Source: Alitta virens (taxonomy: Eukaryota; Annelida; Polychaeta; Phyllodocida; Nereididae). Taken from it: 64,000 nt of DNA. Positions within the stretch are counted from its first letter, which is position 1. Every line of letters starts with the position of its first letter. The notes below the pieces were generated by a model. The model was not told the DNA's origin. It saw only the letters and a list, made by a program, of their open reading frames with translations, and searched no databases. Where the stretch lies: assembly GCA_932294295.1 (NCBI GenBank), contig OW028580.1:29948396-30012395 (forward strand), given 5' to 3'. Both the position numbers and the translations under genes were made by a program. Shown here one piece after another: positions 10,463 to 20,344 of this stretch.

Positions 10463-11751
10463 TCAAATCATATCGTCTTGCCATGGGACACTTCCTTCCT
10501 CTGAGTTGACATATTCTACCAAGTACAGTCGTTGTAATTTGGCACTCTGGCTAGCATAGTTCCCTCTGATCCTATGTGGTGGCATTTCAGGAATTTCTCC
10601 AGCTTCCTGCCAAGCCCCAGGATTGACCCCATGGGTGACTGGATCTTCGTGGTCAAGCATGTTGTTCTGGGTTGTCCGATCTCTGATTCTCATGAGGTTG
10701 TGGAGGCAGCAGCATGCAAGGACAAAAGATCCACCATCCTGGTTTTCTGGGGCGTAGTGGTCAGCAGACAACTAAACCTTGATGCCCGGAAACAATTATT
10801 CTGGCTCTGGAGAGTCCGTTATTGTAGATCCTCTGCTGTTTGGTCATGTTGCGCAGAGGCAGTGGTTTCATCAGCCAGGTTCTCAAACGGAAGGCATCAT
10901 CCTCAACGATGAAGTGTGTTACAGGTCTGTCACCACCAGCAATAGGTTCAGGTGGAGGTAATCCAATGGTCCCATCTGCTAGAGCTTCCCTCAGGGCTGT
11001 AGCAGCAAAAACTCCTCCATCAGATCCAGAACCATTTGCTCCACAATCCACATAGATGAACTTGTAGCATCCATAAGAGCCATGAGTACAATGGAATGGA
11101 AGCCCTTGTAGTTAGCAGAGTGAACCTCCTTTGGGAGGACACCTGATGGCCACATGCTTCCCATCTATGACACCAATACAATGGGGAAAGTTCCATCTTG
11201 CCTCAAACAGCTGTGCAATTTCCCTCCACTCTTCTGGTGTTGTTGGACAGGAGATGACATCTTCTGCATACTATGGCTTCACGCACTTCAGGAATGATGT
11301 TGCTGATGGTGTTGTGGGCCACTCTGAAGCCATACATCAATGACTTAGCTGTTGCCAGTTGTCAAATACCTCAGGGTGATGGCAATCCTGGCTTCAAAGC
11401 TTTCCTCCAGAAGGTGTCTTGCTTGGTAATTATAGGTCCAACTTTGGCAAGCAGCTCTTGGAACATGGCTGGCTGCATTCTCACAAAGTTCTTGTAGTGG
11501 GTTCCATCCTCCATCAATAATTCATTCATCAAGCGTTCGTATTGGCTCATCTGAGGTCTTTGCAATAGCCATGGCGTCACCCAAAATCTCTTCCTTCTTC
11601 TCTTAGGGACTGCTTGTCTTCTTTCTGCCACTCTTCTGAACTGTTCTTCATTGTGCATAATAGCCTGTGCAATAGTTGCTAGCACATTTAATTCCAAGCT
11701 GGGCTGAGCCAATTTTACAATGGCTGTTGTTTGGGCTACTGCATGTGCCAT
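10463..11751 (-). pseudogene. PIF/Harbinger DDE transposase, broken
   Basis: Read on the minus strand from ATG 11751. The N-terminal part (to 11371) has a basic RRRKRFWV stretch and YKNFVRMQPAMFQELLAKV, typical of the family. After stops and frame changes around 11130-11370, the DDE core follows: CIGVIDGKHVAIRCPP (first Asp) and YVDCGANGSGSDGGVF (second Asp). The C-terminal frame (10463-10771) has FVLACCCLHNLMR. At least two frame changes and several stops make it inactive. Confidence 0.9.
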
Positions 11752-12245
11752 GGTCCTTTCTCTGTGGTAACAAGGAGCAGAATGAAGGCTACAGAGAAGC
11801 AGCCACTTATATATTCACGTCTGCCCCTCCACCGTGACAGCCGGCCTTCACGTAGTTAACTTGCCGGGTCGTTCCTTGTAGCATTCACAGTCGTCATTGA
11901 CACATGCTTGATACGCCCCTCACACATACAAGCCTGCGGGTCGTACATAGATGCCGTGGAGTCTCCCATGATAAACGTGATTTACCTGTGGCACACCCGG
12001 CATCAGACCAGGCATCATCCGTCGGGTTTGGTACGTATCCTATGTGTGATCCTCCGGGTGACCGTGATTCACACCTCGCTGCTGCCAACTCACCCGTCGT
12101 CTTAAGCTCCACCCCTTTTTGCTTCCAACAACCGTGGTGAAGTTGTCAAAATGGGGTATTACATAATTCTACGAGAGCAATACGGCTTCACTGGGAAAAC
12201 CAGCTATGTGAGAACCCCCCTTTAGACTTTTATACATGTTGAAGG

Positions 12246-12502
12246 AGCCCTCAAAGGTCCTGGGCCTCCACACGGCGTGGGTGGAAACACTTGGGGTGAA
12301 GTACTCCACAAGTCCCCCGTGGCTAAAACAGGACAGTGCGCATTGCACAAGCTGCTCCAGCTATCCAACGCAGACAATTATAGATTTTTTACATGCTTCT
12401 GGTTTCTACTACCAACTATAGATAATCAATCTTACCCTAGAGAGCCTATACATAGCCCACTCAGGTGCTGATGAGGCGTTAAACAATAACACTAACTAAC
12501 TA
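12246..12502 (+). mobile_element. short retroposon with 12-bp target duplication
   Basis: 257-bp insertion between two copies of ACATGTTGAAGG (12234-12245 and 12503-12514). The 3' end is a CTGATGAGGCGTTAAACAAT stretch followed by (AACT)n, like the tails of LINE-mobilised SINEs. No clear tRNA head is visible. It landed 13 bases outside the Harbinger element. Confidence 0.82.
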
Positions 12503-12777
12503 ACATGTTGAAGGCCGCCCCGTTTAGGAATCTAGCCAGGTCTCCAGCATGGCAATAAGAACAAGATTAAGTAACCTGGGAGGGTACAGGGTAGGGGGGT
12601 AATTATGTTGCCCATGAAATTAATGCGCAGATTTGTCTAGTAGGGCTCGTTGACAGCTTAAAATAGACCTGTACTGTTGTTGAACCTCTGAAATGTCAAT
12701 TGCCTGACTCAGCTCAATTCATTATTTCGCCATCCGACTGATAGAATGTGCTTTGTAAACACTGGTATCAATCCCTA

Positions 12778-13665
12778 AGTAAGTAAGTAAGTAAAATTTT
12801 ATTTAACGTCGGGGATGAAAACATTGTACAACACAAGCTATAAAGCTTTTAACCGACAATTAAAAATGTTGAAAATAAGATGAAATATTTACAGATGAGT
12901 CAATGATATGTTAAAATATACATGTTCGTATCTCTATACCTTGAAATTATCTCAAGTTATCGATTAAGCAGATTACGCATGAACCACATTGACAAGCATT
13001 AAATATGTTACATTTGACAAGTAGATTTTTAAATTTCTGTATATCTTGAGTACGTTTAACATTTACTGGAAGGTTATTCCATAACAATGCACCCTGATAA
13101 GAAATACTTTTATATCCGTACTGAACTGTATTATATCTAGGCTTCATTAATTTCATATTATCTCGCATAGAGTAAGGTGTACATTGTATTTTGAAGAAGG
13201 AGGGTTTCACTGGAAATGCAGTACCATTTAAGATTTTGAAAACTTGTTCGACGAGACCATATTTGCGTAAAATGCAAAGCATTGACTTCTTTGATTGACT
13301 TAAAATTTGTTTATATGTAGAGTCGTAGACAGGTAGTCATTACATACAAGTCTTAGTGCTCTTTCATTTAGTTTTTCTATCTTTCTATCATTTGTTATAA
13401 TGAAAGCGTCGTAGACAACTGAGCAATAGAGAAAGTTAGACACAATAAATGATTCATAAATTCGCATCTTAGTAGAAAAATCAAAATATTTGCATAATCT
13501 TTGCAGTACATTTATCTGCCTAGCCGCTTTCTTGCATATTACGGAGACATGATGGGAAAAAGTCAGTTTTCTATCTATGTGGACACCTAGTAGCTTGACT
13601 GTGCTTTCTGAATTGACTTTGCTACCATCTATTTCATATTGTATCCCTGCTAATTGCAACTGAGC
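12778..13665 (-). pseudogene. LINE reverse transcriptase C-terminal fragment
   Basis: On the minus strand, two frames (13300-13659 and 12947-13282) encode the C-terminal region of a CR1/L2/Jockey-like RT: VKLLGVHIDRKLTFSHH, NFLYCSVVYDAF and GALLWNNLPVNVK. A frame change separates the halves at about 13290. The element ends with a 3' TAAG-type microsatellite (12776-12795 on the plus strand). It is strongly 5'-truncated and dead. Confidence 0.85.
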
Positions 13666-15174
13666 AAGATACTATAGTGTGTAGTGATGCTTTACAAAAC
13701 TTTCTTATTCATTCTCAACTGAGCTCGTCTAGATAATCTCTCGTTGATAAGACTGAAATTTAACTACCACTGGACCTTGTCTTACTGCACCTGTCTTTCT
13801 GAGACCCCCAATATGGAATTGCATTTCATCCCTTAAGTCCAGTATGTGATATATCCTCAACAGATGCATCTACTTGTGGATGTAGTTCCTTTTTCACTCC
13901 AGAGAATCCTATGTGGTGTGCTGATATCGCTGATCTGTACCCATTTGCAGTACTGTTCACAAAGCCAGCATCAAACATCTCTGAAAAGAAATTTATGACA
14001 GATTAAATGTGCCTGGAAAGGATCAGTCTGTCTAGAACCACACCAGCCAGACACTTTCCCAGATGCTGCTAGCTTCTGTCAAAAGAGCCTCACCTACTGC
14101 CAATATCAAGCCCCCTTGTCGTATTACACGATGTGGATCACCCATGGGTAATGTCAGAAGTTTAGATGTGGGGTAACAGTAATGGATAATCCACTAGCAT
14201 TTCTAGAACCTGTGGGTACCACAATGGCCTGGGTTGTCCACACTGGTGCTACCAGTTTACTTCCGAACTTTCCCTATAGGCAACGTCAGATAAAATGGTA
14301 GGAATGAATATACCTCGCAACTCTGCCAGTTCACCAGAGAAAAAGCATTGACTGTTTCCGGGTAGGGTTTCCAACTGGCATATTCCGATCTAGTCCCACA
14401 AACTGCCTCACAACGATAGTTGTGAGTCAGATAACACTGCATTGGAAATTTCTTACAAACCCTGCGAGTGGGGAGCTTGCTCTGTCATTGAACATCTATG
14501 TGACATTGGGCAACACCAAACTGAGTATTACCTATTGCACTGTCCAATGAAACATAGATGACATTGTATATTCTAACACAAAGAGTGTATTGTTGAGAAT
14601 GTCTATACAACAACATGCGAACTCATGAAGGAGTTTTAGTCAACTGATTTATTCCAAATTACAAGTCAAGAAATCAATACAATCTGTTTGTATCAAGTTA
14701 TGTGAAATAGCATTTCAGTGGCATTAAAAGTCTTTGTGACAGTTCATGGTGTGAAGGCAGCGGTTTGTCAGTTGAGGTGTGAACCACCACAGTATCACCC
14801 TTTATATAGTCACATATATGTGGTGTTAAAAACTAAGTTTTCGTATTCTCCCTTGATTTATACTATAGTTATCATTTACTGGGTTATCCAAGTTACAAGA
14901 CCCTTAACATCATGTTTCTGGGAAATCCAGTGTAAAAAGTGCTGTGGAAATTGATTTATTAGGTGCGACAAATTTTTTGTCGCCTTGTGCTAGAAAACCC
15001 AATGCAATGTGCTCTGCCTCAAGCACGGCCTATCAATGTGCTTGCAAATGACAGTAATGTGTCGGTCTAATACCGATCTATACTGGTGTTCAACTTGTCC
15101 ACAAACTGGCATACAAACTTGTTACCTATCTTTCCGAGTGTTTTGTCAACAAACAGATCTACAATTAGTTTAAT
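13666..15174. other. intergenic, nothing recognised
   Basis: No gene or RNA supported in this 1.5-kb stretch. Short open frames at 14257-14442 and 14718-14954 show no recognisable motif. Confidence 0.5.
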
Positions 15175-15435
15175 AAAATACGGTTGACTCTAGCTGTCTA
15201 TAGCGACCTGTACCTGGCTGTGGTCTAAACATGCTAAAGCCAGCTGCTCCTGTCCACTTCTATAGCTAACAATCGGCTTACATCTATCACCAGATAAATG
15301 TAAACCTTGGTAAATGTAAGAAATTAATCTAACATATCATAAATATGTACTTTTAGATCTGGTTTTGAGTAGCCGGCTATGACAGCTTTGTCTAGGTTCA
15401 ATTCAACGGGCTGTTTTTAACGAAACTAAGTGTAT
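15175..15435 (-). repeat. dispersed repeat family, inverted copy
   Basis: Reverse complement of the repeat seen at 38020-38415, 42775-42990 and 44945-45265. Shared blocks, read on the minus strand: TTAGTTTCGTTAAAAA, GAACCTAGACAAAG, TACTCAAAACCAGATCT, TTTACCAAGGTTTA and TAAGCCGA. It lies 164 bases outside the left end of element 1. Family not identified. Confidence 0.8.
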
Positions 15436-15604
15436 GTGGTTGATCTGGGCTACACAAGATTTGTTTTCCATGATGGTAATGCGTGCCCTTCTTGTCTGGT
15501 GGGAACGCTTTCACCAGGAATTTTGCTGCTTTCATCTCTGGGATATTCATAAATTTGGAGTCATAAGTATACATCCCTGATGTCCGTCTTCAACATTCTA
15601 GAGT

Positions 15605-15730
15605 AGTAGTATAGGCTTCACCATGCAGACTAACGCATACAGCAGGTGGCGCTACTGTTGTACTGTGAGGTGCTGCCACCACACATCAGCCAGTTATGTG
15701 TGGTGCTGCCACCATGCTATGTATATATGT
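15605..15730 (+). repeat. left terminal inverted repeat of element 1
   Basis: About 126 bp, near-identical to the reverse complement of 37778-37903; similarity decays over the next 80 bp. It contains an internal direct repeat GGTGCTGCCACCA. TATATAAG (15733-15740), just inside, may be a promoter for the first rightward gene. Confidence 0.95.
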
Positions 15731-16017
15731 ACTATATAAGGATCTGTGAATCATGTATACACATAGGTGTAATTAATTACACTAATTAATCATATAGATA
15801 ATATATTTTAAATAAGGCACAGTGTTGTAATAAACAAGGATACATGCATAGCTGTCTTAGAACAGTGAATTTTGAAAGAACCAATGAGTGTTGGATATGA
15901 ATATAGCTTGTTGTACAAAGGACCAATGAAAACGGAGGTGTTGTTTATGTTACAAGTGTATTACCATTCTGTCTTGAAAGGGCTCAGTACTACAACAGAC
16001 ACTCTACAGACAACACA

Positions 16018-16596
16018 ATGGGTACAGTTTTCAGATGGCTACTTGTTGGAAGTAAGGAGTGCAAAGAAGAAGTTCACCATTTTATTCTCCATGAAAGTTC
16101 AGATAAATTTACATCGTTAGATCAGTGTAAAGCCAATTTTAAGGAATTTGAGGATTGTGACCAGCGTTTCAATGAAACACTATACAGCGTGAGATTCCTA
16201 TGTCGAGAACCAGTCATCAAAGATGTCATGAGTTTTGCTTTCAATACTATAGCAAGTACACAGTCAGATGATCCTATGTCATCATCTTCCGAAGAAGATG
16301 AAGATTCTACCAAGGATCACCCTAAGAGAGACAGAAAGGTTAAGGACTACCTTCACTACTATGATTACGAGGACTATGATCATAATGAAGATGGGGATGA
16401 ACACATCAAACAGGTTGTGTCTTGGGAAGCATACAGGAAGGCCAAGTGTACCGTTGATGGTCATTACACCCTTTTTAGACGGCATGATTACGTCTCAAGC
16501 GATATTGATGACTGCTTATATGATTTTTCGGATTATTTTTTCCACAAAATCCATGATTATCACCCACAATGGCGGGTTCACATGTATGGATTATAA
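16018..16596 (+). CDS. uncharacterised acidic protein
   Basis: 192-residue frame, first gene inside the left end of element 1. Not recognised. An N-terminal Cys-containing part (about residues 1-80) is followed by an acidic serine-rich linker (SSSSEEDED, about 92-100). Then comes a Tyr/Asp/His-rich segment (DYLHYYDYEDYDHNEDGDE) and a C-terminal region rich in Asp and aromatics. No signal peptide or membrane segment. A short frame upstream (15872-16120) overlaps in another phase, so a spliced 5' exon is possible. The next gene is 225 bases downstream with its own TATA-like box. Confidence 0.55.
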   Translation: MGTVFRWLLVGSKECKEEVHHFILHESSDKFTSLDQCKANFKEFEDCDQRFNETLYSVRFLCREPVIKDVMSFAFNTIASTQSDDPMSSSSEEDEDSTKDHPKRDRKVKDYLHYYDYEDYDHNEDGDEHIKQVVSWEAYRKAKCTVDGHYTLFRRHDYVSSDIDDCLYDFSDYFFHKIHDYHPQWRVHMYGL

Positions 16597-16748
16597 ACTA
16601 ACCGTTAAATTCTTTAAGAATTTCCCTCCTTAATTTTTCAAACCAGTTAGGACTTGTTAATTAAATATATTCAAAGGGACCAATGGTGATGTGTTTACAC
16701 AATGTTAACCAATCATAGCAAGAGTGCAAATGTTACAACAGCACATCT

Positions 16749-16754
16749 TATATA
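16749..16754 (+). promoter_or_regulatory. TATA-like box of CARD/PC4-like gene
   Basis: TATATA in the context cttatatacgg, about 70 bases upstream of ATG 16822. A CCAAT motif (gggaccaatgg) lies about 75 bases further upstream. Confidence 0.45.
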
Positions 16755-16821
16755 CGGTGATGCTAAGAGTTAACAGACATAGACACTAGGAAAACATTGC
16801 ACGCTGCACATCGTTTCAACC

Positions 16822-17664
16822 ATGGATATTCTAGCAAAGTATGCGGCTGTGATTAGTACCACAATAGATGGTATGGTTGTAGCACGACACTTGAAAAATG
16901 AAAAACTTCTCAACATGACAGCTTATCTAACACTGTTATATATGGAAAAACCAGATGACCAAGCGTTTGAGTTAGTGGAAATGCTGATACAACAGAACAA
17001 CACCAGAGGAATTGCACGTCTTTTTCACATCATACAGAAGGACTACAAGGATCTGGCTAGTACAATCCCCGAACTGTCATATGGTGAAAGGTTTTCAGTA
17101 AACCTTGGTGGTGATGTCTTTCTGAAAGTGCTTGTTAATGATGGGGAGGTAACAATTGACATCAGAGATATGCAGGTATGTGTATATTCCTAATTAACAA
17201 ATTTGAGTAATTTCACATATAGAGCTACAATTATATATTTCATATAATGTATTTTTCACTGTTCACAGCAGGATGATGTCCGAGATCAGTGCGACAGCTA
17301 TACCATACCTTTACAGAGGTACAACATGCTTGTACAGGCGGCTGATATCATAAAAAACAATGTTGGAACAGACTACTATTTTCACCTTGGAGCCAACTGT
17401 TTTATTGAAACCTTGTCAACATCAGAAAATATACATTTCGCCAAGTATGAAGAAATTTATGAAGATGTGCATGCTTTATCAGTTGATGAAGGGATTGCTC
17501 TTAACAAGTCACAGTTTAATGTCATTGTTGAAAAAATGTGTGAAATAGAGGCTGTGATTCCTGAACTCAGTGCTATTGTACCATGTTATTTAAGAGAGGA
17601 CCACCAAAATCAGCTTGGTGCCATGATGTGTCCAGAATGTAACCCTTCCAAAACATTTCTATAA
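16822..17664 (+). CDS. CARD-like plus tandem PC4-like protein (spliced)
   Basis: Two exons, 16822-17175 and 17269-17664, with a 93-bp intron (GTATGT...TTCACAG, phase 0), give 249 residues. Residues 1-80 form a helix-rich domain with the CARD pattern: a hydrophobic heptad run, the central LLNMTAYLTLL, then LVEMLI...RGIARLFHII and a terminal KDLASTI. Residues about 83-140 and 150-225 each resemble the PC4 single-strand DNA-binding domain (FLKVLVNDGEVTIDIRD; later EGIALNKSQFNVIVEKM). PC4 domains bind ssDNA and act in transcription or replication; CARDs mediate death-fold contacts. Combining them is unusual. AATAAA lies at 17742. The domain calls are motif-based and need a profile search. Confidence 0.65.
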
Positions 17665-17741
17665 TGTCCAAAACCCATGTGTAGCAACTTAAGCTATGTT
17701 GTTTTATTTTTGGAGAGAAAACACGGTTTTTTTACACTTTT

Positions 17742-17747
17742 AATAAA
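17742..17747 (+). terminator. polyadenylation signal
   Basis: AATAAA 78 bases after the stop of the CARD/PC4-like gene. Confidence 0.5.
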
Positions 17748-17945
17748 CCATTCATAACAAAACATTTCGTGTAGAGTTTTTATTTTTGACTTGTTTCACA
17801 TTAAATTTAACACAAGAAGGAGCCACCAGTCGAAATAGCAAGAAGCACAGTTACACATGCTTAGACATACATGTCACGTGATGTATGTAAAAAACCTTAT
17901 AAGTGTAACCTTACTGACACATCTTTCATCATTTTCAAGACAACA

Positions 17946-18242
17946 ATGGACGAGCATACAACCAACCGGTTGAACTCGCATACATCTGTAGTGTCAGCTG
18001 ACAAGTGGGTCGTTTTGGGGAAACATATACCAAAAAACGAGATTGTCTTTTTATGTCAGATGATTGTCATATACACCATTGTTATCAGTGCGATCATAAA
18101 CATCTCCTTGGGCAACAGTAAAGAGACGTGGTTATTTTTGTTGTCGACAAGCCTGGGGGCAGTGCTCCCGAGCCCCAAGTTGAAATCTGCAGCAAAAAAC
18201 GTTGTCACAAGGTACCAATCACCTGAAAATCCAGGTGTTTGA
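17946..18242 (+). CDS. small membrane protein conserved between both elements
   Basis: 98 residues from ATG 17946 (good context, 43 bases below a TATAAG box at 17898). The frame is open back to an ATG at 17871, but that start would overlap the TATA-like box. One long hydrophobic segment (MIVIYTIVISAIINISLG), then LLSTSLGAVLPSPKLK. The element 2 protein at 62345-62599 matches through the same core (IVIYIIIITSVINLS, SSLGCLMPNPRLK), so this is a conserved family placed next to integrase or capsid genes. Function unknown; a virion membrane or assembly role is an inference. It ends 10 bases before the integrase ATG. Confidence 0.82.
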   Translation: MDEHTTNRLNSHTSVVSADKWVVLGKHIPKNEIVFLCQMIVIYTIVISAIINISLGNSKETWLFLLSTSLGAVLPSPKLKSAAKNVVTRYQSPENPGV

Positions 18243-18252
18243 AGAATACAGA

Positions 18253-19380
18253 ATGGGTGAACGCCCAGCCGTTGACAAGTACTTGTCTGACATTTACTAC
18301 AAACCCGGTAGCCCTGCCAGTTTCTATGGAGTAGCAAAACTCTGGCAATACATCAAAGACAAAAGAGATAAACCCCCGGAAATTGACTACAACACTGTGA
18401 AAGATTGGCTGGATCACCAGACAACTCATGCCATTCATTCTACACCACCCAGCAAGTTTCCTACAGAGGCAATAGTTGTTGATTACATGGAGATGCAGTG
18501 GGATGCTGACTTGGTGCAAATGACTGACCTGGCAAAGTACAACAGAGGTTTCAAATATCTGCTTGTATGTATTGACCTGTTTTCAAGATTTTTGTGGTTA
18601 AGACCGCTCAAGACAAAAACATCAGTAGAAACGGCAAATGCTTGCAAGGAAATTTTCAGTGAAGGACGACACCCTGAAACGCTCAGGACAGACCAAGGGA
18701 AGGAGTTCTTAGGGGCACCTTTTCAAGAGTTGCTTCAAAGTTACGGCGTTGCACATACTATAGCCTACGGTGTCCACAAAGCCTCATATGCCGAAAGAGT
18801 TAACCGCACAATTGAAAACCGTCTCTACAAATACTTTTATGAGAACCAGACATTTAACTTTATCGATATAATAGATGATATAGCACGCTCATACAATAAT
18901 ACCACACATGGATCAATTCACATGCCACCAGCGACCGTTAACAGAGAGAATTCCAGGGCGCTCTATGAAAACGTGTATGTGCCTATCCTTAATAAAAGGG
19001 CCAAACAACGAGTCAATTTCTCATTTGAAATCGGTGATCTGGTCAGGTTAAGTCGTGCTCAAACGCCTTTCAAAAGAGGATACCTGGAGAGTTTCACTGA
19101 GGAAATTTTCAAAATCTGTAACAGGATACCGTCACATCCGCCACGTTACAAGGTGCAGGACCTATTGGGGGACATCATCAGAGGGTCATTCTACCTACAG
19201 GAGCTTCAGAAAGTTCCTTTAAAAGACGCAGAAGACATAGAGTATAAAATCAACAAGGTTCTGTCAACAAAGACAGTGCGAGGCAAAAAATTCAGTCTTG
19301 TGAACTGGTACGGATATTCAGATAAATTCAACACATACATACCGACACTCAACATAAAAAAATACACCGGAAAGGTGTGA
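18253..19380 (+). CDS. retroviral-type integrase
   Basis: 375 residues from ATG 18253; the frame is open upstream without another ATG. It would insert the linear element DNA, generating the 6-bp duplications. The rve core has the DDE triad: Asp86 in MQWDADLVQM, Asp147 in LRTDQGKEFLG and Glu181 in ASYAERVNRTIENR. An N-terminal helical region precedes it (YGVAKLWQYIK). The C-terminal end (RGKKFSLVNWYGYSDKF) is chromodomain-like, as in many Polinton integrases, and could tether to chromatin. Length and order are normal for the family, and no lesion is visible. Confidence 0.95.
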   Translation: MGERPAVDKYLSDIYYKPGSPASFYGVAKLWQYIKDKRDKPPEIDYNTVKDWLDHQTTHAIHSTPPSKFPTEAIVVDYMEMQWDADLVQMTDLAKYNRGFKYLLVCIDLFSRFLWLRPLKTKTSVETANACKEIFSEGRHPETLRTDQGKEFLGAPFQELLQSYGVAHTIAYGVHKASYAERVNRTIENRLYKYFYENQTFNFIDIIDDIARSYNNTTHGSIHMPPATVNRENSRALYENVYVPILNKRAKQRVNFSFEIGDLVRLSRAQTPFKRGYLESFTEEIFKICNRIPSHPPRYKVQDLLGDIIRGSFYLQELQKVPLKDAEDIEYKINKVLSTKTVRGKKFSLVNWYGYSDKFNTYIPTLNIKKYTGKV

Positions 19381-19392
19381 AAAAAAAACACA

Positions 19393-19818
19393 ATGTATAT
19401 CTACATTTCCAGCCAACAGAGTGATGACTTCTTTACAGACAACAGCGCAGAAGCCTTCAGAGTTAGGCTACCCAAACCACTTCATCTATCACCGATGTCA
19501 AGGTGGTATCTCGCCATTCTAGACATTGATCTACCTGTTCTTAAAGACGGCTATAGCACAGATTACATCACCATTAACAGTAGCACATGTGAACCCAGTA
19601 TTGTTAACACTACTTTGCAACCCATCCTCAACAGAATATACGACTATGAACTTCAAGTAGTCACACCTGTGACCTTTGACACCCCGCGCTATGTTCCTCT
19701 GACAGTGGACATCCTCGACACAGTTGACATCTATTTAACTGACAGTCAGGGGGGCACTCCGTCATTCGCACCTGGACAAGTGTCCTGCACGTTACATTTG
19801 CAACAAGAAGACATCTAA
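19393..19818 (+). CDS. putative minor capsid (penton) protein
   Basis: 141 residues, 12 bases after the integrase stop. It matches the element 2 protein at 59569-60012 over the N-terminal region (ISSQQSDDFFTDNSAEAF against YASSTDSKNIFTDNNPNDF, then a LAILDID/VELLDIR strand), and both sit between integrase and the pX-like gene. Predicted to be beta-rich with no membrane segment. In Polintons the gene at this place encodes the single-jelly-roll minor capsid or penton protein. The assignment rests on position, size and the two-element comparison, not on a recognised catalytic motif. Confidence 0.7.
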   Translation: MYIYISSQQSDDFFTDNSAEAFRVRLPKPLHLSPMSRWYLAILDIDLPVLKDGYSTDYITINSSTCEPSIVNTTLQPILNRIYDYELQVVTPVTFDTPRYVPLTVDILDTVDIYLTDSQGGTPSFAPGQVSCTLHLQQEDI

Positions 19819-19829
19819 AACTTTTCGTC

Positions 19830-20288
19830 ATGGCTTACAATACGCAGTACTATTCTACCGAGGGGGGTGGTGACTACAAGGCTTTCCTGGAACACTTTAA
19901 GAAACAGGCAGAGGGTGCTGACAGACCGCTGGTGTTCAACACTCGTGTTAACTGTACAGTTTTCAAGAAAGCGAGGACAGGCAGGGGGCATCTCATACTT
20001 GTTAACACCCGCAAGGACAGTGGTACAACTAAAAATGGCGAAAGGGTTACTAAATTAGAAATTGTTGACCCAAATGAGGCCGAGAGGAGGCGGGCGCTTT
20101 CCGAGGCGGTCAGGGATGAAGTCGAGGTCACTAAAGAAGCTGATCAAGAGACAAGTGTTCATTCAGCTCTGGGAGGTCGCAAGAGACGGACCAACACACA
20201 ACGTGCAGACAGTTCAAGGAACAGTAAGAGTGCAACGGCTGTTACAAAGTCTAAGATTAGGAGGGTCAAGGACGTTTTTGACGACTAG
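19830..20288 (+). CDS. pX-like basic virion protein candidate
   Basis: 152 residues, located between minor and major capsid genes as in element 2 (59289-59582). The N-terminal domain (DYKAFLEHFKKQ, then LVFNTRVN) corresponds to SWKKHYAAM and KIFVVN in the element 2 copy. The C-terminal half is Lys/Arg/Ser-rich (GGRKRRTNTQRADSSRNSK, SKIRRVK), consistent with a DNA-associated core protein. Adintoviruses encode small basic virion proteins at this position, compared with adenovirus core proteins. Exact role unknown. Confidence 0.6.
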   Translation: MAYNTQYYSTEGGGDYKAFLEHFKKQAEGADRPLVFNTRVNCTVFKKARTGRGHLILVNTRKDSGTTKNGERVTKLEIVDPNEAERRRALSEAVRDEVEVTKEADQETSVHSALGGRKRRTNTQRADSSRNSKSATAVTKSKIRRVKDVFDD

Positions 20289-20344
20289 AAAACTGGTGCT
20301 CTTTCATGAAATATATATTTTTTCCTTTTTAAAATTTTCTCAAC

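Larger units (their letters stand above)
8720..12221. mobile_element. PIF/Harbinger DNA transposon, decayed
   Basis: Terminal inverted repeats of about 65 bp (8720-8781 against 12221-12160), starting AGGGGGGTT, with few mismatches. A TTA target duplication flanks the element (8717-8719 and 12222-12224), as expected for PIF/Harbinger. It carries the two usual genes in divergent remnants: a transposase (minus) and a MADF/Myb-like protein (plus), both broken. A SINE with its own target duplication lies inside and is therefore younger. Confidence 0.93.

Noticed and set aside
12460..12490. hammerhead ribozyme core (CTGATGAG...)
   Set aside because: The GAAA core and flanking stems are not present; the motif belongs to the retroposon tail.
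14718..14954. 78-residue ORF
   Set aside because: No motif, no gene context, composition like surrounding intergenic DNA.
16018..16596. protease gene of element 1
   Set aside because: Adintoviruses sometimes have accessory genes near the ends, but this protein has no His-Trp...Gln...Asp-Cys-Gly pattern.
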